Positions 49,840-57,973 of a stretch of 64,000 nucleotides of DNA are shown here, in pieces; within the stretch, counting starts at the first letter, position 1, and each line of letters starts with the position of its first letter. This stretch comes from Arthrobacter sp. Y81 (lineage in GTDB: Bacteria; Actinomycetota; Actinomycetes; Actinomycetales; Micrococcaceae), in assembly GCF_002929335.1 (NCBI RefSeq), contig NZ_PJIL01000013.1, forward strand, positions 62,001-126,000. Direction: 5' to 3'. A program made the translations under genes and the position numbers. Below the pieces are notes generated by a model that searched no databases, had not been told where the DNA came from, and saw only the letters and a program-made list of their open reading frames with translations.

Positions 49840-49867
49840 TTGACGTCCGGAAGCTCGTAGGTAATAG
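49840..49867 (+). promoter_or_regulatory. Promoter of the homoprotocatechuate operon
   Basis: TTGACG (49840-49845) and TAATAG (49862-49867) are separated by 16 bases and lie about 40 bases before the TTG start. The GntR-type palindrome at 49870 directly follows the -10 box, where binding would block transcription. Confidence 0.55.
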
Positions 49868-49869
49868 TT

Positions 49870-49881
49870 ATCGTATACGAT
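49870..49881. promoter_or_regulatory. GntR (FCD) operator at the homoprotocatechuate promoter
   Basis: ATCGTATACGAT is a perfect 12-base palindrome with the GTATAC core common in FCD-type GntR operators. It lies just downstream of the -10 box, and the regulator encoded in the operon at 51380 is the likely repressor. Confidence 0.6.
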
Positions 49882-49905
49882 TTCGTACTCGATGAGGAGT
49901 AACAC

Positions 49906-51387
49906 TTGGAACAGGTCACCGACCACATCCTGGCCGCGGCCCGCAAGGTCATCGCGGTGCACATCAACTACCCCAGCCGGGCAGCCCAGCGCGGCCGCAC
50001 CCCGGAACAGCCCTCGTACTTCCTGAAGCCATCGTCCTCCCTGGCGTTCGGCTCGGCAGAAGCCCCTTCAACGGTGGAACGCCCCGCCGGTTGCGAACTC
50101 CTCGGCTACGAGGGCGAGATCGCCCTGATCATCGGCAAGCCCGCCCGGCGCGTCGGAGTGGAGGACGCGTGGAGCCACGTCGAGTGGGTCACCGCCAGCA
50201 ACGACCTCGGCGTCTACGACCTCCGCTACGCAGACAAAGGCTCCAACCTCCGGTCCAAGGGCGGCGACGGCTTCACCCCCGTGGGCCCGGGACTCATCGC
50301 CGCGGACGCCGTGGACCCCTCGAAACTCCGGATCCGCACCTGGCACAACGGCGAGATGGTCCAGGACGACACCACCGAAGACCTGCTGTTCCCGTTCGCT
50401 CGGCTAATCGCGGACCTGTCCCAGCTGCTCACGCTCGAAGAGGGCGACATCATCCTGACCGGCACCCCGGCCGGCGCCTCCGTCGCCAAGCCGGGCGACG
50501 TCGTCGAGGTCGAAGTCAGCGCTGCTGGCGTCACCACCGGTCGGCTGGTCACCCGGGTGGCGGAAGGCACGACGCCGTTCGCGGACTTCGGCGCCCGGCC
50601 CAGGACCGATGACCTCCAGCGGGAGGAAGCGTACGGCTCCCGCGAAGCCGCCGGACTCACCGCGGTGGCGGCCGCCGTCGGTCCGGTCCTGACCCCGGCA
50701 CTGAAGACCAAACTGGAAAGCGTCTGCACGGCAACCCTGTCCTCCCAGCTGCGCAAGCGCGGCCTGAACAACGTCAGCATCGACGGCCTGACCTCCACCC
50801 GGCCGGAGAAGCGGATCGTGGGCCTGGCCCGGACGCTGCGCTACGTGCCCAACCGCGAGGACCTTTTCAAGACCCACGGCGGGGGCTTCAACGCCCAAAA
50901 GAAGGCCATCGATTCGGTGAACGAGGGCGAGATCCTGGTGATGGAGGCCCGCGGCGAAAAGGGCACCGGCACCATCGGCGACATCCTGGCCCTCCGCGCC
51001 CAGGTCCGCGGCGCCGCAGCCATCATCACCGACGGCGGCGTGCGCGACTTCGCCGCCGTGGCCGCCATGGACATGCCCACCTACTATGCCAACCCGCACC
51101 CCGCCGTGCTGGGGCGCCGGCACATCCCGTGGGACACGGACATCACCATCGCCTGCGGCGGCACCACCGTGCAGCCCGGTGACATCATCGTGGCGGACTC
51201 CGACGGCATCCTGGTGATCCCGCCGGCGCTGGCCGAAGAGCTTGCGGACGACTCCATCGCCCAGGAGCGCGAGGAAGTCTTCATCGCCGAGATGGTGCAG
51301 CAGGGCCACAGCGTGGACGGCCTCTACCCGCTGAACACGGAATGGCGCGCCAAGTATGAGGAATGGGAAGGCCCGGAACATGACTGA
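49906..51387 (+). CDS. Fusion of fumarylacetoacetate hydrolase-type isomerase/decarboxylase (HpaG-like) with an RraA-like domain
   Basis: A 493-residue two-domain protein starting at TTG with GAGGAG 7 bases upstream. Residues 1-230 are a FAH-family domain: metal pair E69/E71 in GYEGEIAL, TASNDLGVYDL (D100), KGGDGFTPVGPG and ILTGTPAGA. Residues 250-480 are an RraA-like domain with ITDGGVRDF (R380, D381) and GDIIVADSDGILVIPP. In E. coli HpaG both halves are FAH domains that isomerise and decarboxylate the 5-carboxymethyl-2-hydroxymuconate ring-cleavage product. Here the RraA half, a family with aldolase and oxaloacetate decarboxylase members, replaces one of them. It leads the hpa operon. Confidence 0.88.
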   Translation: MEQVTDHILAAARKVIAVHINYPSRAAQRGRTPEQPSYFLKPSSSLAFGSAEAPSTVERPAGCELLGYEGEIALIIGKPARRVGVEDAWSHVEWVTASNDLGVYDLRYADKGSNLRSKGGDGFTPVGPGLIAADAVDPSKLRIRTWHNGEMVQDDTTEDLLFPFARLIADLSQLLTLEEGDIILTGTPAGASVAKPGDVVEVEVSAAGVTTGRLVTRVAEGTTPFADFGARPRTDDLQREEAYGSREAAGLTAVAAAVGPVLTPALKTKLESVCTATLSSQLRKRGLNNVSIDGLTSTRPEKRIVGLARTLRYVPNREDLFKTHGGGFNAQKKAIDSVNEGEILVMEARGEKGTGTIGDILALRAQVRGAAAIITDGGVRDFAAVAAMDMPTYYANPHPAVLGRRHIPWDTDITIACGGTTVQPGDIIVADSDGILVIPPALAEELADDSIAQEREEVFIAEMVQQGHSVDGLYPLNTEWRAKYEEWEGPEHD

Positions 51388-52117
51388 GACGGCTATGGAA
51401 ACAGCCACCGAAAGCGGCACCACAGCCGGCAAGTCGGCCGGCAGCAAATCCGAGCAGGCCTATGCCGCGGTCAAGGCCCGGATCGTGGACGGCACCTACT
51501 CGCCCGGTTACCGGCTGGTGCTGGCCAAGATCGCCGAGGACCTGGGCGTCAGCGTCGTTCCGGTCCGCGAAGCCATCCGCCGGCTCGAAGCCGAGGGACT
51601 GGTTAAGTTCGAACGGAATGTAGGCGCTACGGTGTCCGGGATCGACCCCACCGAGTACCTCTACACGATGCAGACCCTCAGCATCGTCGAAGGCGCCGCA
51701 ACGGCGCTGTCCGCACCCCTGATCGGCGAAGCCGACATTGCCCGGGCGCGTGCCTTGAACGAGCAGATGCGGGAATGCCTGCAGCACTTCGACCCCGTCC
51801 GCTTCACCGCGCTGAACCAGGACTTCCATAGCGTCCTGTTCGAGCACTGCCCCAACCCGCACATCCTTGACCTCGTCCACCGCGGCTGGAACCGGCTCGC
51901 CTCGCTCCGGTCATCCACTTTCCGTTTTGTGCCGGGCCGCGCCCATGACTCGGTGGATGAACACGAAGCCATCCTGAAACTGATTGAAACCGGAGCCGGC
52001 GCCGGCCAGATCGAAATGGCGGCCCGCCTCCACCGCAGCGCCACTTTGGACGCCTACCTTGCCCACACTCCGGCAGCGGTACAGGCGACACCCAACCACC
52101 AACCCCCACAGCAGTAA
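51380..52117 (+). CDS. GntR family regulator, FCD type
   Basis: A 245-residue GntR/FadR-type repressor. After a 25-residue Thr/Ala/Gly-rich leader come the winged helix (residues 28-95, LAKIAEDLGVSVVPVREAIRRLEAEGL) and the FCD ligand domain with a metal-binding pattern (FHSVLFEHC and HEAILKLIETG). Its ATG overlaps the fusion gene stop by 8 bases, so it is inside the operon it presumably represses. The palindromes at 49786 and 49870 are candidate sites, with a ring-cleavage intermediate as likely inducer. Confidence 0.9.
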   Translation: MTETAMETATESGTTAGKSAGSKSEQAYAAVKARIVDGTYSPGYRLVLAKIAEDLGVSVVPVREAIRRLEAEGLVKFERNVGATVSGIDPTEYLYTMQTLSIVEGAATALSAPLIGEADIARARALNEQMRECLQHFDPVRFTALNQDFHSVLFEHCPNPHILDLVHRGWNRLASLRSSTFRFVPGRAHDSVDEHEAILKLIETGAGAGQIEMAARLHRSATLDAYLAHTPAAVQATPNHQPPQQ

Positions 52118-52126
52118 GGAAAAACA

Positions 52127-53641
52127 ATGACGTTCACTGCCGCAGACACCAAAACCCACTACATCCCGCAGGACCTGCCCACCCACATCCAGCACTACAT
52201 CAACGGCGAGTTCGTTGACTCCGTGGGCGGCAAGACCTTCGACGTCCTGGACCCGGTCTCCAACACCAACTACGCCACCGCCGCGGCCGGCCAGAAAGCA
52301 GACATCGACCTCGCCGTCGCCGCCGCCCGCGAAGCCTTCGCCAACGGCCCCTGGCCGAGGATGAAGCCGCGCGAACGCGCCCGCATCCTGAACAGGATCG
52401 CGGACGCCGTCGAAGCGCAGGAGGAACGCCTCGCCGAACTCGAAACCTTCGACACCGGCCTGCCCATCACCCAGGCCAAGGGCCAGGCACTGCGCGCGGC
52501 AGAGAACTTCCGCTTCTTCGCGGACCTGATCGTGGCCCAGTTCGACGACGCCATGAAGGTGCCCGGCTCGCAGATCAACTACGTGAACCGCAAGCCGATC
52601 GGCGTCGCCGGCCTCATCACCCCGTGGAACACCCCGTTCATGCTGGAGTCCTGGAAGCTGGCCCCGGCTCTGGCCACCGGCAACACCGTGGTCCTCAAGC
52701 CCGCCGAATTCACCCCGCTGTCCGCCTCGCTCTGGGCACAGATCTTCAAGGACGCCGGCCTGCCGGACGGCGTGTTCAACCTGGTCAACGGCCTCGGCGA
52801 GGAAGCCGGCGACGCCCTGGTCAAGCACCCGGACGTCCCGCTGATCTCCTTCACCGGCGAGACCACCACCGGGCAGACGATCTTCCGCAACGCCGCCACC
52901 AACCTCAAGGGCCTGTCCATGGAGCTCGGCGGCAAGTCCCCGTGCGTGGTGTTCGCCGACGCCGACCTCGACGCCGCGATCGACTCCGCACTGTTCGGCG
53001 TGTTCTCGCTCAACGGCGAACGCTGCACGGCAGGCTCCCGGATCCTCGTGGAACGCGCCATCTACGACGAGTTCTGCGAGAAGTACGCAGCCCGCGCCAA
53101 GAACATCGTGGTCGGCGATCCGCACGATCCCAAGACCCAGGTGGGCGCCCTGGTCCACCCGGAGCACTACGAAAAGGTGGCCTCCTACGTGGAGATCGGC
53201 AAGTCCGAAGGACGGCTGCTGGCCGGCGGCGGCCGCCCGGAGCACCTCCCCGAAGGAAACTACATCGCCCCCACCGTGTTCGCCGACGTCGCCCCCGACG
53301 CTCGGATCTTCCAGGAGGAGATCTTCGGCCCGGTCGTCGCCATCACCCCGTTCGAGAACGACGACGAAGCCCTGGCCCTCGCGAACAACACCAAGTACGG
53401 CCTGGCGGCCTACATCTGGACCCAGAACCTCACCCGGGCCCACAACTTCTCGCAGAACGTGGAGGCCGGCATGGTCTGGCTCAACAGCCACAACGTCCGC
53501 GACCTCCGCACCCCTTTCGGCGGCGTCAAGGCCTCCGGCCTGGGCCACGAGGGCGGCTACCGCTCCATCGATTTCTACACCGACCAGCAGGCCGTGCACA
53601 TCACCCTCGGCACCGTCCACACCCCGAAATTCGGCGCCTGA
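52127..53641 (+). CDS. hpaE: 5-carboxymethyl-2-hydroxymuconate semialdehyde dehydrogenase
   Basis: A 504-residue aldehyde dehydrogenase with C300 in NGERCTAGSRIL, E266 in LSMELGGKSP and N168 in TPWNTPFM. The pattern and context match HpaE/HpcC, which oxidises the semialdehyde formed by extradiol cleavage of homoprotocatechuate. It begins 9 bases after the GntR gene and is followed by the dioxygenase gene 53 bases later. GGAAAAA precedes the ATG. Confidence 0.93.
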   Translation: MTFTAADTKTHYIPQDLPTHIQHYINGEFVDSVGGKTFDVLDPVSNTNYATAAAGQKADIDLAVAAAREAFANGPWPRMKPRERARILNRIADAVEAQEERLAELETFDTGLPITQAKGQALRAAENFRFFADLIVAQFDDAMKVPGSQINYVNRKPIGVAGLITPWNTPFMLESWKLAPALATGNTVVLKPAEFTPLSASLWAQIFKDAGLPDGVFNLVNGLGEEAGDALVKHPDVPLISFTGETTTGQTIFRNAATNLKGLSMELGGKSPCVVFADADLDAAIDSALFGVFSLNGERCTAGSRILVERAIYDEFCEKYAARAKNIVVGDPHDPKTQVGALVHPEHYEKVASYVEIGKSEGRLLAGGGRPEHLPEGNYIAPTVFADVAPDARIFQEEIFGPVVAITPFENDDEALALANNTKYGLAAYIWTQNLTRAHNFSQNVEAGMVWLNSHNVRDLRTPFGGVKASGLGHEGGYRSIDFYTDQQAVHITLGTVHTPKFGA

Positions 53642-53694
53642 GCGATTCCGCCCAGCGCCAAACCAGACCCCGCTTTCAAAGAAGAGAGAATCCG

Positions 53695-54783
53695 ATGACA
53701 AACTTCGTCCCCACCCCCTCCGTCCCGGCCCCGGATATCGTCCGCTGCGCGTACTTGGAACTCGTGGTCACGGACCTCGCCAAGTCCCGCGCGTTCTACG
53801 TGGACCTGCTGGGCCTGCACGTCACCGAAGAAGACGAGAACAACATCTACCTGCGCTCCTTCGAGGAGTTCATCCACCACAACCTGGTCCTGCGCAAGGG
53901 CCCGGTGGCCGCTGCCGCGGCCTTCGCCTACCGGGTGAAGTCCCCGGCCGAAGTTGACGCCGCAGAAGCCTATTACAAGGAACTGGGCTGCCGCACCGAA
54001 CGCCGCAAGGACGGCTTCACCAAGGGCGTCGGCGACTCCGTCCGCGTTGAGGACCCGCTGGGCTTCCCCTACGAGTTCTTCTACGACGTGGAGCACGTGG
54101 AACGCCTCACCCAGCGCTACGACCTCTACTCCGCCGGCGAACTGGTCCGCCTGGACCACTTCAACCAGGTCACCCCGGACGTCCCCCGCGGCCGCAAGTA
54201 CCTGGAGGACCTCGGCTTCCGCGTCTCCGAGGACATCAAGGACTCCGACGGCGTCACATACGCCGCGTGGATGCACCGCAAGCAGACGGTGCACGACACC
54301 GCCCTGACCGGCGGCAACGGCCCGCGCCTGCACCACATCGCGTTCTCGACCCACGAGAAGCACAACATCATCCAGATCTGCGACAAGATGGGCGCGCTGC
54401 GCATCTCGGACCGGATCGAACGGGGCCCCGGCCGGCACGGCGTGTCCAACGCCTTCTACCTCTACATCCTGGACCCGGACGGCCACCGCGTGGAGATCTA
54501 CACCCAGGACTACTACACCGGCGACCCGGACAACCCCACCGTGACCTGGGACGTGCACGACAACCAGCGCCGCGACTGGTGGGGCAACCCCGTGGTCCCG
54601 TCCTGGTACACCGAGGCTTCCCTGGTCCTGGACCTCGACGGCAATCCGCAGCCCGTCATCGTCCGTGAGGAAAAGAGCGAAATGGCCGTCACCGTCGGCG
54701 CCGACGGCTTCTCCTACACCCGCAAGGAAGAGGACGGCCCCGCCGGAGAGAAGACGGGCTTCAAGCTCGGGGCCCAGGTTTAA
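53695..54783 (+). CDS. hpaD: 3,4-dihydroxyphenylacetate 2,3-dioxygenase (extradiol, type I)
   Basis: A 362-residue vicinal-oxygen-chelate extradiol dioxygenase. The metal facial triad is H155, H214 and E267. The second-shell residues W192, H200, R243 and Y257 also fall at the positions I recall for Brevibacterium fuscum HPCD (iron) and Arthrobacter MndD (manganese). It cleaves homoprotocatechuate proximal to the side chain. Sequence does not tell which metal is used. It begins after GAGAGAA and ends 3 bases before hpaH. Confidence 0.96.
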   Translation: MTNFVPTPSVPAPDIVRCAYLELVVTDLAKSRAFYVDLLGLHVTEEDENNIYLRSFEEFIHHNLVLRKGPVAAAAAFAYRVKSPAEVDAAEAYYKELGCRTERRKDGFTKGVGDSVRVEDPLGFPYEFFYDVEHVERLTQRYDLYSAGELVRLDHFNQVTPDVPRGRKYLEDLGFRVSEDIKDSDGVTYAAWMHRKQTVHDTALTGGNGPRLHHIAFSTHEKHNIIQICDKMGALRISDRIERGPGRHGVSNAFYLYILDPDGHRVEIYTQDYYTGDPDNPTVTWDVHDNQRRDWWGNPVVPSWYTEASLVLDLDGNPQPVIVREEKSEMAVTVGADGFSYTRKEEDGPAGEKTGFKLGAQV

Positions 54784-54786
54784 ACC

Positions 54787-55572
54787 ATGATGGACGCGAA
54801 GACGATCGAAGCCATTGCCGACGAACTGCTCGAAGCCGGCCGGAACCGCAAGCCGGTGCCGCGCCTGACGGCCCGCTACCCCGACATGACGGTGGAGGAT
54901 TCCTATGCCGTGCAGCAGTTGTGGCGGCGCCGGAACGAGGAAGCCGGACGCACGTTGGTGGGGCGCAAGATCGGCCTCACGTCCAAGGCCATGCAGGCCG
55001 CCACGGGCATCACGGAGCCGGACTACGGCGCCATCTTCGATGACATGGTCCTCGAAACCGGCTGTTCGGTGCAGTGGGACAAGTACACCCACCCACGGGT
55101 GGAGGTCGAGCTCGCGTTTGTCCTGAAGAATGCACTCAAGGGCCCGGGCTGCACCATCTTCGATGTCCTGAATGCCACTGACTACGTGGTTCCGGCCCTC
55201 GAGATCCTGGACTCCAGGATCGAAATGGAGGGCCGGACCATCGTGGACACCATCGCGGACAACGCCGCGATGGGTGCCATGGTGGTGGGCGGCCGCCCGG
55301 TGCGGCCCGACGCCGTCGACCTCCGCTGGGTCTCCGCAATCCTCTACAAGAACCAGACTGTGGAGGAAACCGGCGTCGCCGCCGGGGTCCTGGACCATCC
55401 GGCCAACGGCGTGCACTGGCTCGCCAACAAGATCGCGGCGCACGGGGACGGCATGAAGGCCGGGGACATCATCCTGGCCGGCTCCTTTACGCGCCCGCTG
55501 TGGGTGTACAAGGGCGACACCGTCCACGCCGACTACGGACCCCTGGGAGTTGTCACATGCCGCTTCGAGTAG
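54787..55572 (+). CDS. hpaH: 2-oxo-hept-4-ene-1,7-dioate hydratase
   Basis: A 261-residue hydratase of the MhpD/HpaH family, related to FAH proteins. The metal-binding glutamates lie in RVEVELAFVL, with IGLTSKAMQ and GDIILAGSFTRP as family segments. It adds water to 2-oxohept-4-ene-1,7-dioate to give the 4-hydroxy compound cleaved by HpaI. It starts 3 bases after the dioxygenase stop and overlaps hpaI by 16 bases, so the three are tightly coupled. Confidence 0.95.
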   Translation: MMDAKTIEAIADELLEAGRNRKPVPRLTARYPDMTVEDSYAVQQLWRRRNEEAGRTLVGRKIGLTSKAMQAATGITEPDYGAIFDDMVLETGCSVQWDKYTHPRVEVELAFVLKNALKGPGCTIFDVLNATDYVVPALEILDSRIEMEGRTIVDTIADNAAMGAMVVGGRPVRPDAVDLRWVSAILYKNQTVEETGVAAGVLDHPANGVHWLANKIAAHGDGMKAGDIILAGSFTRPLWVYKGDTVHADYGPLGVVTCRFE

Positions 55573-56381
55573 AACCGGACGCCACGTTCCGGCACGCCCT
55601 GGCCACCGCCAACCGTCCCCTCATGGGGATGTGGGTGTGTTCCGGCAGCCCGCTGGTGGCCGAGCTGTGCGCCGGGGCGGGTCTGGACTGGCTCTTGGTG
55701 GATGCCGAGCACAGCCCCAACGGGCTTGAATCCGTCCTCGCCCAGCTGCAGGCCGTCCACGGCTACCCGGTCCAGGTGCTGGTCCGGCCGCCGGTCAACG
55801 ACACCGTGCTGATCAAGCAGTACCTGGACCTCGGCGTGCAGAACCTCCTGGTGCCCATGGTGAACTCCGCCGCAGAGGCCGAAGCTGCGGTGGCGGCCAC
55901 CCGCTACCCGCCGCACGGCGTCCGCGGCGTGGGCTCGGCCCTCGCCCGGGCCTCGCGCTGGAACCGCATCCCGGACTACCTCGCCCGCGCCGGCGAAACG
56001 GTCAGCCTCACCGTCCAGATCGAATCCGAAGCAGCCGTCGCCGCCGTGGAGAACATCCTCGCGGTCGACGGCGTGGACGCCATCTTCCTGGGGCCCTCCG
56101 ACCTCGCCGCCTCCATGGGCGTGCTGGGACAGCAGGATCACCCCGAGGTGCGTGCCGCCGTCGAACACTGCCTCGCTGCCGCCACAGCGGCCGGCAAACC
56201 GGCCGGTGTGAACGCTTTCAACCCCGCCACCGCCCGCAGCTACCTGGCGGCCGGCGCCGCGTTTGTGCTGGTGGGCGCCGACGTGGCCATCCTGGCCCGC
56301 GGCTCCGAGGCACTCGCCGCCGAATACATCCCGCCGGCCGCAGCCGTTGAGCCTGCCGGCGAGACCCCCGCCAGCTACTGA
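55557..56381 (+). CDS. hpaI: 4-hydroxy-2-oxoheptanedioate aldolase
   Basis: A 274-residue class II pyruvate aldolase (HpcH/HpaI family). Active-site segments are LLVDAEHSPNG, TVQIESEAAV with the metal Glu, and IFLGPSDLAASMG with the metal Asp. It splits 4-hydroxy-2-oxoheptanedioate into pyruvate and succinate semialdehyde. The ATG lies inside the end of hpaH with GGGAG 8 bases upstream. Its second product is the substrate of the next gene. Confidence 0.95.
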   Translation: MPLRVEPDATFRHALATANRPLMGMWVCSGSPLVAELCAGAGLDWLLVDAEHSPNGLESVLAQLQAVHGYPVQVLVRPPVNDTVLIKQYLDLGVQNLLVPMVNSAAEAEAAVAATRYPPHGVRGVGSALARASRWNRIPDYLARAGETVSLTVQIESEAAVAAVENILAVDGVDAIFLGPSDLAASMGVLGQQDHPEVRAAVEHCLAAATAAGKPAGVNAFNPATARSYLAAGAAFVLVGADVAILARGSEALAAEYIPPAAAVEPAGETPASY

Positions 56382-56403
56382 CCCACTTCCAAGGACTTCT
56401 TTG

Positions 56404-57906
56404 ATGACACTTTCTGCGATCTCCCCTGCCATTTCCCCGGAGCGAGAGGCTTCACTCCTCGCCTCGGTCCCCACCGGCCTGCTGATCGGCGGCCAGTGGC
56501 GGGACGCGTCCGACGGCGGCACGTTCGACGTCCACGACCCCGCCACCGGGAAGGTACTCGCCACCCTGGCGTCCGCCACCAGTGAGGACGCCGTCGCGGC
56601 GCTCGACGCCGCAGACGCAGCCCAGGCTTCCTGGGCCCGGACGGCGCCGCGCGAACGCGCGGAAATCCTCCGCCGTGCCTTCGACCTGGTCACCGCACGG
56701 GCCGAGGACTTCGCGCTGCTGATGACCCTGGAAATGGGCAAGCCGCTGGCCGAAGCCCGCGGCGAAGTCACCTACGGGGCCGAATTCCTGCGCTGGTTCT
56801 CCGAAGAAGCAGTCCGCGACTACGGCCGCTACCTCACCACCCCCGAGGGCAAGAACAAGATCCTCGTCCAGAAAAAGCCGGTAGGCCCCTGTCTGCTGAT
56901 CACGCCCTGGAACTTCCCGCTGGCCATGGCCACCCGCAAGGTCGCCCCCGCCGTCGCCGCCGGCTGCACCATGGTCCTCAAACCCGCCAAGCTCACACCC
57001 CTAACCGCGCAGCTGTTCGCCCAGACCATGCTCGAAGCCGGGCTGCCCGCCGGCGTCCTAAACGTGGTGGCCTCCGCCAGCGCCTCCGGGATCTCCGGCC
57101 CGCTGCTCGCCGACCCAAGGCTGCGCAAGGTCTCCTTCACCGGCTCCACCCCGGTGGGCAAACGCCTCATGGCCGACGCCGCGCAGAACGTCCTCCGCAC
57201 GTCGATGGAACTCGGCGGCAACGCCCCGTTCATCGTGTTCGAGGACGCGGACCTGGACAAGGCCGTCGAAGGCGCCATGGCCGCCAAGATGCGGAACATG
57301 GGCGAAGCCTGCACCGCGGCCAACCGCTTCCTGGTCCAGGAATCCGTCGCCGCACCCTTCACCCGGAAGTTCGCCGCCGCCATGGGCGCCCTCACCACCG
57401 GCCGCGGGACGGAACCGGCCACCCAAGTCGGCCCGCTCATCGACGCCGGAGCCCGCGACGAGGTGCACGCTCTGGTGAGCGCCGCCGTCGACGCCGGCGC
57501 CACAGCCGTCACCGGCGGCGCACCGGTGGAGGGGGCCGGCTACTTCTACCCGCCCACCGTGCTGGCCAACGTCCCGAACGACGCCGAGATCCTGCGCCAG
57601 GAGATCTTCGGACCCGTCGCCCCGGTCACCACGTTCGCCACCGAGGACGACGCCATCCGGCTGGCCAACGCCAGCGAATACGGCCTGGCCTCCTACATCT
57701 ACAGCCGCGACTTCAACCGGCTGCTCCGCGTGGCCGAACAGATCGAATTCGGCATGGTGGGTTTCAACGCCGGCGTCATCTCCAACGCCGCCGCCCCGTT
57801 CGGCGGCGTCAAGCAGTCCGGGCTCGGCCGTGAAGGCGGATCCGAAGGCATCGCCGAATACACCAGCACGCAGTACATCGGCCTCGCCGACCCCTACGCC
57901 TCCTGA
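56404..57906 (+). CDS. gabD: NAD(P)-dependent succinate-semialdehyde dehydrogenase
   Basis: A 500-residue aldehyde dehydrogenase with C303 in MGEACTAANRF, E269 in SMELGGNA and N170 in TPWNFPLA. It resembles GabD, and its place after hpaI makes succinate semialdehyde, the aldolase product, the natural substrate, giving succinate for the TCA cycle. The ATG at 56404 has AAGGA 10 bases upstream. It is one of three aldehyde dehydrogenases in the window and clearly distinct from the others. Confidence 0.9.
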   Translation: MTLSAISPAISPEREASLLASVPTGLLIGGQWRDASDGGTFDVHDPATGKVLATLASATSEDAVAALDAADAAQASWARTAPRERAEILRRAFDLVTARAEDFALLMTLEMGKPLAEARGEVTYGAEFLRWFSEEAVRDYGRYLTTPEGKNKILVQKKPVGPCLLITPWNFPLAMATRKVAPAVAAGCTMVLKPAKLTPLTAQLFAQTMLEAGLPAGVLNVVASASASGISGPLLADPRLRKVSFTGSTPVGKRLMADAAQNVLRTSMELGGNAPFIVFEDADLDKAVEGAMAAKMRNMGEACTAANRFLVQESVAAPFTRKFAAAMGALTTGRGTEPATQVGPLIDAGARDEVHALVSAAVDAGATAVTGGAPVEGAGYFYPPTVLANVPNDAEILRQEIFGPVAPVTTFATEDDAIRLANASEYGLASYIYSRDFNRLLRVAEQIEFGMVGFNAGVISNAAAPFGGVKQSGLGREGGSEGIAEYTSTQYIGLADPYAS

Positions 57907-57973
57907 CTTTCAACACTCCATCAAGAACCACAACACGCGGGTCACAAAGTTGTGCCCTCAGGAAAGAGACACC

